Counted from the stretch's first letter, positions 35,926 through 45,043 are shown. The stretch: DNA of 63,229 bases from Methanomassiliicoccales archaeon (GCA_029907465.1 JARYLV010000008.1:1-63229); one strand, 5' to 3'. Numbers and translations: made by a program. The notes: generated by a model not told the origin, from the sequence alone.

Positions 35926-37091
35926 GTTATCATCCCCAGGAGTTCGACACAGTCAGCACATTTGACCTTTTGCGCGCACAATGTTGGAAGATAATTGCAA
36001 GCCTTTGCCGAATTAGTCGCAGTGCATGAGTACATGTCTTCAATTGGAGCAACTACCATGCATGTATCACAAACGACCTTTCCAAATTTCTCGAGAATTT
36101 CAACTTCCTTTTTGCATCTTTCTTTAACATATCGCGATGTGCAAAACCAGACATCAATGTCCCTTGTCTTCCTCCTCGATTGCAAGAATTTCGCGAGAAC
36201 TTTCATCTCCCCAATCGACAAATGCGGACAGCCCAACGCGATGAGCTCAGGCTCTTCCCCAGTATTAAGTGATTCACATGCATCATGAAGTTCTTTCTCA
36301 CCGATCTCAATTTTTTCGAGCGTATCAACATCATAGCGATCTGCGCCGGGCGTGACTCCCTCAATATGAAAAATGGCAATAGAGCCAGATGCCGCCATAG
36401 CAGCCGCAAGAGTCTTGATTTCATCTTGAGAAGGTCGTATACCTCTGAAATATGGGACACCGTTCGATACAATTCTGCCAACGGCGTGGCCAAGCAAGGA
36501 GTGATTAAAAACCCCATCTCCAACATCTGCCTCGACAACTACCGTGGGCATTCGATTTTCATTGAGGTGAAGCCCATAATGCGGTGTCTTTCCGATAATC
36601 GCTGCTGCAAGGGCACCAGGTCCTCCTTCCCTGTTCGTTCTCGCTCCGATAACAGAATTAACATAAGAGAGTGCAGAGGATTCGGCCCACGCAACGATAT
36701 CTCCCATCCGTGGCACATTTGTGGTCAAATAGGGCGTACAAGTACAGCTGATTTCGATTCCCATTCTTCGGTAGCATTCAACGATATCGATTTGTTTTCG
36801 CGCGAATATACTCGAAACCCCCATTTCCTTCCACCGTGTCAAATCCATACCAGCGGGATTGAGAGTCGTATGGACACTTACTCTCGCATTACTTGAGATG
36901 TCCAAAAGAAAATCAAGACCTCCCTCACCTATTGTCTTGTATGAGACGCCCGAAAGATGTGCTGAAGAGATAGGAACCAACCGATCCGCATCGTACACTG
37001 TGCCGATCGCCACGAGCAACTCCATAGCCTTTTGATAACCGTATCCTTTCTCTCCATCGAGAATGGCTTCTTCCTCTCTCGTAAGGTACAT
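35922..37091 (-). CDS. Aconitase X catalytic subunit (DUF521), probable phosphomevalonate dehydratase
   Basis: About 389 residues from the ATG at 37091 (MYLTREEEAILDGEKGYGYQ), the conserved family start. Motifs are GGLDFLLDISSNARVSVHTT, CTPYLTTNVP, SYVNSVIGARTNREGGPGAL, and a cysteine-containing C-terminus (DTCMVVAPIED, TNSAKACNYLP) expected to hold the Fe-S cluster. With the swivel subunit encoded next, it should dehydrate mevalonate 5-phosphate in the archaeal mevalonate pathway. Hydroxyproline-type aconitase X is less likely without proline genes. The tRNA-Arg gene lies upstream on the same strand, 76 nt away, and could share transcription. Confidence 0.9.
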   Translation of the reverse strand: MYLTREEEAILDGEKGYGYQKAMELLVAIGTVYDADRLVPISSAHLSGVSYKTIGEGGLDFLLDISSNARVSVHTTLNPAGMDLTRWKEMGVSSIFARKQIDIVECYRRMGIEISCTCTPYLTTNVPRMGDIVAWAESSALSYVNSVIGARTNREGGPGALAAAIIGKTPHYGLHLNENRMPTVVVEADVGDGVFNHSLLGHAVGRIVSNGVPYFRGIRPSQDEIKTLAAAMAASGSIAIFHIEGVTPGADRYDVDTLEKIEIGEKELHDACESLNTGEEPELIALGCPHLSIGEMKVLAKFLQSRRKTRDIDVWFCTSRYVKERCKKEVEILEKFGKVVCDTCMVVAPIEDMYSCTATNSAKACNYLPTLCAQKVKCADCVELLGMIT

Positions 37092-37166
37092 GCAAGCAAT
37101 GCGTAGAGATCTGCATTTTAAAACATTTTGCGTCAATGGACGACCGATCATATTGAGATGTAATAG

Positions 37167-37285
37167 CGGGCCTGCCGGGAATTTCATCCCCTTTTCAAAG
37201 GAGAATTTGAACCCGAGTCTGAGGCTTTCTCCGTAGAAAAGCTACACCGGAGGCCTCTGTGATATCCAAGCTACACTACAGGCCC
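37167..37285 (-). tRNA. tRNA-Arg(CCG) with two introns
   Basis: In gene orientation the acceptor GGGCCTG (37285-37279) pairs with CAGGCCC (37174-37168), with discriminator G at 37167. The D-arm is TA then GTGTAGCTTGGATATCAC. Anticodon stem GAGGC/GCCTC encloses loop CTCCGG-A, anticodon CCG. After position 37 is a 20-nt intron (37246-37227), where CTCCG pairs with CGGAG across a bulge-helix-bulge. A second 25-nt insertion (37204-37180) splits the T-arm after TTCAAAT. Removing it joins TCGGG-TTCAAAT-CCCGG, a full 5-bp T-stem with one GU pair. The mature RNA would be 74 nt. CCA is not encoded. Confidence 0.88.
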
Positions 37286-37311
37286 TTTCACACACCGATA
37301 GGTAAAACCAA

Positions 37312-37320
37312 CAATAAACC
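37312..37320 (-). promoter_or_regulatory. TATA box of the tRNA-Arg gene
   Basis: GGTTTATTG in gene orientation, centred about 30 nt upstream of tRNA position 1. This spacing suits transcription starting at or just before the mature 5' end. Confidence 0.5.
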
Positions 37321-37458
37321 TTTTGAATTAATGAATAAATATTGAAAAGGTGTAACAAACCTTCCGTGTGACCCAGTCCAGATCTTTAGAGTCTGATAAC
37401 AGGGCGGGACGATGCACAATGATTATTACAGATAACAGTGATTGAGCCTTTGGCACGC

Positions 37459-39060
37459 ATGAAACTTCCATTTAAGTGGCTCAGAGATAAAGACCGTCGA
37501 ATCATCGTGATTATCATCTTATCGCTCATAATTGTAGATTTTCTATTGATTTATTTTAATGTCAGTTCAGCGACTGAGGACAGGGTCGTTGAAATCAAAA
37601 ATGCACCGTCGATTATTTTGGACGTTCAACGTATTGGTAATAATGGTATTTTAATCAGGACGAATTCTTCGATTTATCGGACAGGATATGACGCTCTCGT
37701 CAAATTCGATGTTTCAGGAATCCCGATTGATTGCGTAACTGGAAGTGCCACTGGTGCTGTGGCAATTGCAAATGATCATGGAGAAGTCCATTATTATAAA
37801 CCGGGAGAGATCCAGCCACTTTTTCGCGTCAATCTTAATGGCAATGTTGACCTATTGGGAATTCTTGAAAAATACGCGATGCAGGTGTATACTCCATCGC
37901 AGATTGCGTGTCTTGTAAGAAATGAATCTGGAACCTATCTCATGCAACTTTCCATATCTTCCGGTGGGGGAGTTCTCTGGAATTACAAATTCGAGGGGGA
38001 TGCCGTTTGCTCATCAGTATCCAACTCAGGTAAAGGTATCGCCGTTGGTCTTGATAACAACACTGTTTACGTATTCAAGAGCACGGACAATAGAATTCGT
38101 GCAATCTTTCATTTTTCCGAGAAGATCCGCGAATTAGCGATTTCTTCGACAGATCTTCACCTAGGGGTCTTATTCGGAGATGCGGAGAGATATTTAGCAA
38201 GCCTGGATCTTTATGAAAAAAGGATTCTCTGGACAAGAGAGGTACCGGTCGATTCCGAGGGTCTTCAAGTTCATGGTGATGGCGAATGGTATGCATTAGT
38301 CTCCAGTAACATGATTTTAGCAATTAACGGTACATCAAGCAAACCATTGCTGCATTCATCATCCCTGGTAGAGTTTGCATTGCCCACGGTCGCTGACGAG
38401 TTTTTCATCTCAACAGAGGACAAAATTGAGAAGTATAGGATAGGTCGAAATAGTCCGATCTGGCGAGCTGATATTACGGGAGTGGAGCATTCGAGCCTGT
38501 TAACTGATGCTGCTGGATCAGTACTTATTGGGTGGGGCGGGGATCGGTATGTCGTCATCGACGATTCAATAGGCATTTACGGCAACAGCATGTTATGGCG
38601 TCTCATCGGCTTTCTCCTAATTGGTGAGGCAATTGCTGTTCCTCTTTTTGTCTGGCGAAGAAAACTTGCTAAATTAGACAGACACGCATTTATTGTGATA
38701 CTAGCAGGTGCGTTGAGTGGTGCTATTGCTGGGACAATTATCTCAGACCCAGACCCAATCACGTTTTTCGGTGGTATAAATTCGTATCTAGCAGTCGCCG
38801 CATCAATCGCCGCCTTTTCTGCATTTTTTTCGTGGAATGCCGAAGGTGGAATAGGGGGTATCGTTTACGGAGTTGCGATCGGATTGGTCGCATCGATTCC
38901 GATTGCAATTACCGCATCCTTTGTTCTGTGGACACTTGGCTTTGAATTTAGTAGCGGTGGGATTTTATTCTCAGCTGCACTCAATGGCTTCATTACTGGG
39001 TTCAAAATGGCGTTTGTCGGAGCGATTGTCGGCTTTGTCTATCATTATTTCTCGAAGTAA
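37459..39060 (+). CDS. Membrane protein with beta-propeller-like domain and C-terminal helices
   Basis: About 533 residues from ATG 37459 (GTG 37438 would add 7). One N-terminal helix (IIVIIILSLIIVDFLLIYF) leads into a large extracytoplasmic WD40/PQQ-like region. It has repeated strands such as GKGIAVGLDNNTVYVFKS and LHLGVLFGDAERYLASLD. The last 170 residues contain about five hydrophobic helices (from WRLIGFLLIGEAIAVPLFVW, then AGALSGAIAGTII and GIVYGVAIGLVASIPIAI). No signature identifies a function. The fold is inferred from pattern only. It stands alone downstream of the tRNA promoter region. Confidence 0.75.
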   Translation: MKLPFKWLRDKDRRIIVIIILSLIIVDFLLIYFNVSSATEDRVVEIKNAPSIILDVQRIGNNGILIRTNSSIYRTGYDALVKFDVSGIPIDCVTGSATGAVAIANDHGEVHYYKPGEIQPLFRVNLNGNVDLLGILEKYAMQVYTPSQIACLVRNESGTYLMQLSISSGGGVLWNYKFEGDAVCSSVSNSGKGIAVGLDNNTVYVFKSTDNRIRAIFHFSEKIRELAISSTDLHLGVLFGDAERYLASLDLYEKRILWTREVPVDSEGLQVHGDGEWYALVSSNMILAINGTSSKPLLHSSSLVEFALPTVADEFFISTEDKIEKYRIGRNSPIWRADITGVEHSSLLTDAAGSVLIGWGGDRYVVIDDSIGIYGNSMLWRLIGFLLIGEAIAVPLFVWRRKLAKLDRHAFIVILAGALSGAIAGTIISDPDPITFFGGINSYLAVAASIAAFSAFFSWNAEGGIGGIVYGVAIGLVASIPIAITASFVLWTLGFEFSSGGILFSAALNGFITGFKMAFVGAIVGFVYHYFSK

Positions 39061-39144
39061 CAGGAGTATAGTGAAATTAAGGAAATGCGCTCGAGCGCGC
39101 ACTATCTTTTTCAAATCCCTCTATCGTTCCAGAAAAAGTCACAT

Positions 39145-39297
39145 TCATTTCTTCTTGAATTCCGTATAACCGCATTTCCCACAGGATATCCTATCCCCGT
39201 GCTCCGCGAGGAAAACCCCGGGACCACACTTCGGACAATGCCTTTTCTTCCGTTCCAATTTCCCGCCGCTGATCTGATAATAATCTTTCTTTGACAT
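39145..39297 (-). CDS. rps27ae: 30S ribosomal protein S27ae
   Basis: A 50-residue zinc-binding ribosomal protein (start [20 protein letters not shown]). The ribbon is [20 protein letters not shown] followed by KCGYTEF. Length and pattern match archaeal S27ae exactly. It lies 12 nt after the S24e gene, the standard archaeal neighbour, in the cluster RpoE1-Spt4-dephospho-CoA kinase-S24e-S27ae. It contributes to the small-subunit head. Confidence 0.95.
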   Translation of the reverse strand: MSKKDYYQISGGKLERKKRHCPKCGPGVFLAEHGDRISCGKCGYTEFKKK

Positions 39298-39309
39298 CAC
39301 TCAATCCTC

Positions 39310-39654
39310 CTATTTCTTTGCTGTGGCAGCCGGAGCCGCTGTTTGTGCTTTCTTCTTTTCTTCCTTTTGTATGAGCTTATTTCGCACGAGTAAGTGCTTG
39401 CTCTCATGTTTTTTTGCTGCATCAACAGAACCGTATACCTTTGCGTAACCTCTTGTCTCTGTCTTTCCGAATTCAGTCCTTGCACTCGCAATAACGACTC
39501 GCTCCTTTTGAACATTGAGTAATTCAGCGAGTTTCGATTTAATCGCATCTCTCGATGGTGTCGGCTCTCCTTGGTGATCGACCCTGAAATACACTTCTAT
39601 CCGTTCCTGCAGAACGTTCTCCTTCTTGCTTTCAATTTCAACCTTCAATTCCAT
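39310..39654 (-). CDS. rps24e: 30S ribosomal protein S24e
   Basis: A 114-residue ribosomal protein from ATG 39654 (MELKVEIESKKENVLQERIE), preceded by GGAGGA that overlaps the end of the upstream gene. Archaeal/eukaryotic S24e hallmarks are HQGEPTPSRDAIKSKLAELL and VVIASARTEFGKTETRGYAK. The tail is Lys/Ala-rich (KKKAQTAAPAATAKK). It overlaps the kinase gene by 10 nt, so translation is coupled. Confidence 0.96.
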   Translation of the reverse strand: MELKVEIESKKENVLQERIEVYFRVDHQGEPTPSRDAIKSKLAELLNVQKERVVIASARTEFGKTETRGYAKVYGSVDAAKKHESKHLLVRNKLIQKEEKKKAQTAAPAATAKK

Positions 39655-40202
39655 TCCTCCATTGCGCAAATAAGTGCTTTTGCTTTCTTAGATATTTGAT
39701 TATTGATTTTTACAAGAACCATCCCCTTATCAGGAAGCCCGTACAAAAGGCATGACCCTTCTGGTGCATAGGCAGCACAGACTAAAGCAGCAAGATCCTC
39801 CTCGCCATCAACAAAAATCTTGGTTCGCCTTTTCTTAATCATCGCACCCTTTATCTCAGTAATCAGTTCGGTAGTGATATGCGCAGGTGGGTTCCTTACA
39901 CAGACAGTGTCTCCATCAAGGGCTTTAATCAATTCTTCTAGGGCAATCACCTTTTCCCTCTTCGTCTTGAGGTCAAATATCAATAAATCTGGTAGTATTC
40001 CTTTATCTAAAAGGGTAAGGGTTACAATATCGCCTACAGTGATAATTTTACTACATCCCTTGACTTCGACGGCAAGAGATTCTTCATCAATAATCTCCCC
40101 AAAAGGCATATGCAGTTGCTCTCTCATCGCTTCTGGCAAGATCCACCCCCTTCGAGGTAATCGAGGTTCATCGGACCCTGAGGGCGAATTTTCCATTGAC
40201 AT
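39645..40202 (-). CDS. GTP-dependent dephospho-CoA kinase (DUF359)
   Basis: A 185-residue archaeal enzyme for the last step of coenzyme A synthesis, phosphorylating dephospho-CoA with GTP (family knowledge). Motifs include VGDIVTLTLLDKGILPDLL, DLKTKREKV, VRNPPAHITTELITEI and VDGEEDLAALVCAAYAPEGS with LLYGLPDKGMVLV. The start MSMENSP overlaps the end of the Spt4 gene, with an alternative start two codons later. Its place between Spt4 and S24e is the conserved archaeal order. Confidence 0.94.
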   Translation of the reverse strand: MSMENSPSGSDEPRLPRRGWILPEAMREQLHMPFGEIIDEESLAVEVKGCSKIITVGDIVTLTLLDKGILPDLLIFDLKTKREKVIALEELIKALDGDTVCVRNPPAHITTELITEIKGAMIKKRRTKIFVDGEEDLAALVCAAYAPEGSCLLYGLPDKGMVLVKINNQISKKAKALICAMEEWN

Positions 40203-40353
40203 TTATGCCCATCCTCTTCGCGATCTCAGATTTTGTATGATCTATGATAATTACATAGCCCTGCCATTCTTCCGATGTTGGATTTCCGCAAAGCGGGCAG
40301 GTTTCCTCCTCTGTAATGTAGTTACAATGTTTGCATGCTCGTTGAACCTTCAT
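40168..40353 (-). CDS. spt4: Transcription elongation factor Spt4 (RpoE2)
   Basis: A 61-residue zinc protein (MKVQRACKHC, CPLCGNPTS, WQGYVIIIDHTKSEIAKR, GKFALRVR). It pairs with Spt5 to keep RNA polymerase processive. I chose the ATG at 40353 because it overlaps the RpoE1 stop as ATGA and aligns with the family. An upstream in-frame start would extend into rpoE1. Its four cysteines form the zinc site. Confidence 0.95.
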   Translation of the reverse strand: MKVQRACKHCNYITEEETCPLCGNPTSEEWQGYVIIIDHTKSEIAKRMGINVNGKFALRVR

Positions 40354-40913
40354 GAGGCACCTCCCTTCTTCTTTCGATCTTCCTCGATCCATTCAAATTT
40401 TCCCAGACCCGGCTGTCTCATCGTCAGGCCTATTTTACTCTCCCTTGGAGATTTCTCGTTTAAACTCAGTGCTACGATTCTTGCCCGAACTTTATCATTG
40501 AGCCTCAAGTCTCTTTTTGTATCCTTCCCGATCAGGCGTTGATTGTCTATATCAACATCAATCCTATCATCTGTAATCTGGCTAATATGCAGTAATCCAT
40601 CCAGTGGACCGAATCGGATAAATGCACCAAATTTCATAACTTCGCAAACAAATCCTTCCACAATTTCATGAAGTTGCGGCCTAAAAATGAGTGCTTCGAA
40701 CCGGACTTTTTGATAGACCGCACCATCTCCATGAACCACTCGTCCAAGTCCAACAGGCTCAATGTTTTTTATAAGGACAGTAAACGAATCATTTCCTTCG
40801 ATCTTCCCTTCGAAAGACTCGCACGCTAATTCCTTGATAACTTTGTCCATGTCTTCACCGAGTCGATGTGGTGGAATTCTGACCACTTTCTCCCGGGTTG
40901 TTAGCAAATACAT
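40350..40913 (-). CDS. rpoE1: DNA-directed RNA polymerase subunit E' (Rpo7)
   Basis: A 187-residue stalk subunit. The N-terminal RNP-like domain (MYLLTTREKVVRIPPHRLGE, VGLGRVVHGDGAVYQKVRFE) is followed by an S1 OB-fold (residues about 82-165; EGFVCEVMKFGAFIRFGPLD, GLLHISQI, VRARIVALSL). With Rpo4 it forms the stalk binding nascent RNA. It is the first gene of the cluster that continues with Spt4, dephospho-CoA kinase, S24e and S27ae. Confidence 0.96.
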   Translation of the reverse strand: MYLLTTREKVVRIPPHRLGEDMDKVIKELACESFEGKIEGNDSFTVLIKNIEPVGLGRVVHGDGAVYQKVRFEALIFRPQLHEIVEGFVCEVMKFGAFIRFGPLDGLLHISQITDDRIDVDIDNQRLIGKDTKRDLRLNDKVRARIVALSLNEKSPRESKIGLTMRQPGLGKFEWIEEDRKKKGGAS

Positions 40914-41030
40914 TATAAGTCCCTCTTGGCTAGTTCGGCATAACTCACCCTTTATTTAAATCTTGAGCCCCCATCAATATGCTATTATCTATCTGGACAA
41001 AAATTGGGAAAAAGGAAAAGTTTTTTGCTC

Positions 41031-43169
41031 TCAAACGACAAAGAGTGCAGCGAAAACCAGGGTGATCGTTGAGAGCAGCTTTACCAGCACATGCAAGGAA
41101 GGCCCTGCTGTGTCCTTGAACGGATCGCCCACCGTATCCCCGACAACAGCGGCTGCATGAGCAGGCGTTCCCTTGCCTCCATGATGGCCCGCCTCGATGT
41201 ATTTTTTGGCATTGTCCCAGGCGCCACCGCCATTGTTCATTAGTGTTGCCATTAGTACACCTGCAATTGTTCCAACCATGAGCAGTGCTCCGACGGCTTG
41301 GACGGTCTCTGTATATCCTAGAAACCTCAGGATTAGTCCGAAGGCAACAGGGACTACGACAGGAAGTATACCTGGCAGGACCATTGCCTTCAATGCACCC
41401 TTTGTGCTGATATCGACACATCTTGCATAGTCCGGTTTGGATTTTCCTTCAAGAAGACCGGGGATCTCCCTGAATTGCCTGCGAACCTCGTTGATCATAT
41501 CGTAAGCAGCCTTTCCAACGGCCCGGATTGCCAGCGATGCAAAGAGGAAGACAAGCATTGCACCAACAAATGCACCAATGAAAACTGGCGGACTTGCGAT
41601 ATCGACGTGGAAGACATCTGCTAGAGTCAAGGTACCGGAACCGGGCACGACTGCATTCATCTTATCGTTCATCAGCTTCGCGACTTCTTCGAAATAGGCT
41701 GCAAAGAGCAGGAACGCAGCGAGAGCAGCGGATCCCATTGCGTAACCCTTCGTAAGCGCTTTCGTAGTATTTCCGACGGCGTCAAGTTTGTCTGTTCTCC
41801 TCCTGATGTCCTCAGGTTGGTCGGACATTTCAACGATTCCGCCGGCGTTGTCTGTGATTGGCCCAAATGTGTCCTCAGCAAGAATGAATGCACAAGTCGC
41901 GAGCATACCCATTGTAGCTACAGCGGTGCCGTATAGTCCGTAAATAAAGGATTCAGAGCCATCAGGTGCAGCCATCATTCCGAGCTGATACGCAGCGAGT
42001 AACGAAATGCCAATCGCAACAACTGGCATAGCAGTTGTCTCAAGCGCGACCGAGAATCCTGTGATAATATTCGTCGCGGGCCCTGTCTCTGACGCCTTTG
42101 CGATCTCCCTTACAGGCCTCCATTCACCTGCAGTATAATACTGGGTGATGTACACAATAATAATGCTGAGAGCAATGCCAACAAGTCCGCAGTAGAAATA
42201 CATAATGCTGCCGAGCATCTGATCTACCGCGATATAGAAGAAAATCGCCGCAAGAACGCAGGTGAGATAATATCCTCGGTTGAGTGCACTCATCGGCCTC
42301 TCATTTTCATTCCTCAACCTGACAGCCATGATACCGATGATAGCTGCAAAGACACCAAATGCTCGAACAACGAGCGGGAAGAAAATCCAGCCATATTGCT
42401 GCTGTCCAGTTGTCTGTTCTATGAAGAGAAAGATAGATAGTCCAAGAATCATCGCACCAATGTTTTCTGCTGCAGTTGATTCGAAGAGATCGGCACCACG
42501 ACCAGCACAGTCGCCGACGTTATCGCCGACAAGATCTGCTATAACTGCTGGGTTCCTCGGATCGTCCTCGGGAATGCCCGCCTCTACTTTTCCGACAAGG
42601 TCAGCACCAACATCCGCGGCCTTTGTATAAATACCGCCGCCTAGCTGAGCGAATAATGCAGCAAAACTTGCACCGAATGCGTATCCCACTGCATAAAATA
42701 GTGCCTCTTTCAAACCGAAGAAGGCATCGTAGAGGAAGACGACCCCAGCAACGCCGAGTAGACTCAACGATACGACCGCCAATCCAGATACTGCTCCTCC
42801 GCGGAATGAGATAATCAGTGCCTCGTTGAGCGATCTTCTCGCACCACTCGCCGTCCTAATGTTTGAATTAACAGATACGTACATACCGATATATCCAGAC
42901 AGTGCAGAGAAGAATGCCCCGAGGAGGAATGCCATTCCAACTTCGAGTCTGATACCCAGCGATATAATGATTGATAGTATAACGCTGATAATCGCGATCG
43001 TCTTGTATTGCCTCGCAAGGTATGCCATCGCTCCGACCCTAATCGCTTCCCCGATTTCTTGCATTTCTGGCGTGCCTTTGTCCTTTCTGAATATTCCCCA
43101 CGTAAGATAGCCTGCGAATAGGAGTCCAATGATGCCTGCTAGCGGAATAATGTATAGCAACGGATCCAT
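41031..43169 (-). CDS. hppA: Membrane-bound H+-translocating pyrophosphatase
   Basis: A 712-residue integral membrane ion pump with about 16 helices that couples PPi hydrolysis to proton export. Landmarks are the substrate loops AADVGADLVGKVEAGIPEDD and AVIADLVGDNVGDCAGRGAD, EDTFGPITDNAGGIVEMS, and the C-terminal GDTVGDPFKDTAGPSLHVL. The segment GNTTKALTKG has Lys where K+-dependent enzymes have Ala, so this should be the K+-independent type. A strong TATA element lies about 110 nt upstream. It conserves energy from the PPi made by biosynthesis. Confidence 0.97.
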   Translation of the reverse strand: MDPLLYIIPLAGIIGLLFAGYLTWGIFRKDKGTPEMQEIGEAIRVGAMAYLARQYKTIAIISVILSIIISLGIRLEVGMAFLLGAFFSALSGYIGMYVSVNSNIRTASGARRSLNEALIISFRGGAVSGLAVVSLSLLGVAGVVFLYDAFFGLKEALFYAVGYAFGASFAALFAQLGGGIYTKAADVGADLVGKVEAGIPEDDPRNPAVIADLVGDNVGDCAGRGADLFESTAAENIGAMILGLSIFLFIEQTTGQQQYGWIFFPLVVRAFGVFAAIIGIMAVRLRNENERPMSALNRGYYLTCVLAAIFFYIAVDQMLGSIMYFYCGLVGIALSIIIVYITQYYTAGEWRPVREIAKASETGPATNIITGFSVALETTAMPVVAIGISLLAAYQLGMMAAPDGSESFIYGLYGTAVATMGMLATCAFILAEDTFGPITDNAGGIVEMSDQPEDIRRRTDKLDAVGNTTKALTKGYAMGSAALAAFLLFAAYFEEVAKLMNDKMNAVVPGSGTLTLADVFHVDIASPPVFIGAFVGAMLVFLFASLAIRAVGKAAYDMINEVRRQFREIPGLLEGKSKPDYARCVDISTKGALKAMVLPGILPVVVPVAFGLILRFLGYTETVQAVGALLMVGTIAGVLMATLMNNGGGAWDNAKKYIEAGHHGGKGTPAHAAAVVGDTVGDPFKDTAGPSLHVLVKLLSTITLVFAALFVV

Positions 43170-43277
43170 AAACGAACCTTCCTGGTAATTTTGGCGGGTA
43201 ATTTTTGTTCTCCTATAAATCGTTTGTTCTTTTAATAGGGATCTGCGACGATGATCTTATGGCACGTTTCTTGCGGA

Positions 43278-43292
43278 CTTATATATTTTTTG
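43278..43292 (-). promoter_or_regulatory. TATA box upstream of hppA
   Basis: CAAAAAATATATAAG in gene orientation. The site is about 110 nt before the ATG at 43169, giving a predicted leader of roughly 80 nt. No convincing secondary structure was recognised in that leader. Confidence 0.45.
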
Positions 43293-43415
43293 TCAAGACA
43301 GCATTGACTTTTTTTACCCTTTATTTATAATTATTATTATGTATTAAACATAACCTTGCGGAAGATATCTTTAGCAAACCATAGATCTTCGACATCCAAT
43401 CGACATGATTTCCCT

Positions 43416-44126
43416 TCAAAATCTCGCCTTAAGTACGACGATCCCATCGGATCTCGTAATATCAATCGATTGTCTTCCGGTCAAGTGATTAGTCCCCCTC
43501 ATTTTCAAGACCTCGAGGTACTTTCTTCGTGTGCCAGCCTCCTCTGACAACATCAATAAGATAATGCCGTCAACAGCATATGCAATTTCGGCTGGATATA
43601 GTTCATTTGGGTTAACTTCTCCCGTTACTACTGTTGTTACACTCCAATTCTTCAACATATTTGTCATATCAAAAAGGAATGTCCTGTAGTCGCTTTTGAT
43701 CATGCTGCCAACGACGGTGACAGGGTCGATAACGATTCTCTGTGGGATAAACTCGGCAATTTTATTCTCAATCGTGTCCAATATTTGATCACCGTCCATT
43801 TTTCTGAGGGTTGAGCCGAGATCCATGTAAATAATCTCCTCTCCGAAATATTCGGGCCTAACAAAATCGAATTGAGAAGCAAACCTTAGCATCCATTGAG
43901 TTGGCTCACTTAGGGTGGTTATGTATAGGCCACGTTCTCCGAGCTCGGCGCCCTTGCAAAGGAACTTCAGACCGAAAGTCGTTTTACCAGTCCCTGCGGT
44001 GCCTGAAACGAGTATCACGGACGGGAACGGAAATCCTCCCTCGATCATTTCATCGAGGCCAGGTATCCCGGTTGGAATTCTTACCAAACCTTGCACTTTT
44101 TTATTAGAATTTTCAATAACACTCAT
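43416..44126 (-). CDS. RAD55/KaiC-like RecA-superfamily ATPase
   Basis: About 236 residues from ATG 44126 (MSVIENSNKKVQGLVRIPTG). Walker A is GTAGTGKTT (residues 42-50), preceded by GIPGLDEMIEGGFP. Walker B is RIVIDPVTVV. The C-terminal segment KMRGTNHLTGRQSIDI is typical of KaiC-family single-domain proteins. These commonly act in archaeal signalling or DNA-linked regulation. It follows a P-loop-less relative with 1 nt between stop and ATG, so the two probably form a complex. Confidence 0.9.
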   Translation of the reverse strand: MSVIENSNKKVQGLVRIPTGIPGLDEMIEGGFPFPSVILVSGTAGTGKTTFGLKFLCKGAELGERGLYITTLSEPTQWMLRFASQFDFVRPEYFGEEIIYMDLGSTLRKMDGDQILDTIENKIAEFIPQRIVIDPVTVVGSMIKSDYRTFLFDMTNMLKNWSVTTVVTGEVNPNELYPAEIAYAVDGIILLMLSEEAGTRRKYLEVLKMRGTNHLTGRQSIDITRSDGIVVLKARF

Positions 44127-44127
44127 T

Positions 44128-44841
44128 TTACAATCCCCCAGATCCTCTACCTGGTTCGACCCGCTCGTTGTTCGCTCCACGCGTGCCAGTTTGTAACCCA
44201 GCCAACAACTGATAATTCTCAATTTTTAGTTCCCTTTTACAGAAACCCCTTGCAGTTTCGTAAAGAAGCGGATACTTTTCACTGTCTATAACGATCGGAA
44301 AGAATATATCGTTCACTGTCGACGTCAGATGAACAAAATTCCTCAAGAAATTTTCAACGACAAGATACCCATTATAATTTAGGAGTGTCGCGACGTTGTC
44401 AATGAGTACAAAACCGCATGATTTGAGATCGACACATCCTTGTGGATCGTCACAAGAAAAGTTTGAAATCACATCTGGTAAAGCATCGATTCTGAATGGT
44501 TCCTTGATTAGATTGATTCCAGCCGTCAAGACCTTCCGATCTGCAGAAAAGTCGCTAATGACATCGAGGAAGGTCAGTCTATCAGTGTTGACTCTGTGCA
44601 TTTTAAGGAGATAAACGAAATATTGATATGGCCTGTCAACCAAGATAAGGAGACCTCGCATTTTCATAATGTCGGCTAACGCTTTGGTCAAGATGAGATT
44701 GATCCGCATAAGCTGAGTGAATTTAACGTCAAAGAGAATTGGCATACATTCCCTTGACCTATTTATCTCTGAGGCAAGTGATTGGGCAAGTGCAATATCC
44801 TTTGCATTCATTCCTCTCGCAAGTGATGTTAGAAATTCCAA
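44128..44841 (-). CDS. Degenerate RecA/KaiC-like protein without a P-loop
   Basis: A 237-residue protein. Strand-loop patterns MRGLLILVDRPYQYFVYLLK, DRLTFLDVIS and GFVLIDNVATLLNYN correspond to RAD55-like beta strands, but the Walker A region is absent. The C-terminus is Gly/Arg-rich (TRGANNERVEPGRGSGG). Its gene immediately precedes the intact KaiC-like gene. I infer a regulatory partner that binds rather than hydrolyses nucleotide. The fold assignment is from pattern alone. Confidence 0.65.
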   Translation of the reverse strand: MEFLTSLARGMNAKDIALAQSLASEINRSRECMPILFDVKFTQLMRINLILTKALADIMKMRGLLILVDRPYQYFVYLLKMHRVNTDRLTFLDVISDFSADRKVLTAGINLIKEPFRIDALPDVISNFSCDDPQGCVDLKSCGFVLIDNVATLLNYNGYLVVENFLRNFVHLTSTVNDIFFPIVIDSEKYPLLYETARGFCKRELKIENYQLLAGLQTGTRGANNERVEPGRGSGGL

Positions 44842-45043
44842 TGCCTTAAAAAGATTCTTTAGTGATTTTCAAGATTGATAGAAAATCATCCAGCTTGAAG
44901 TCAATTATTGCCCAGCTATAAATAACAAGCCAATATCACTTGCCGATGCCCAACGAGTATCGATATTCTCTTCTAGCCAATTCCAGTAAAAAATGCCGTC
45001 CAGTCCGAAATCGATGTATATTTGTAAAGCTTTTTTCCTACGA

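Noticed and set aside
41031-43169. Large antisense frames over hppA and the other long genes
   Set aside because: They mirror strong coding on the opposite strand and show no motifs of their own.
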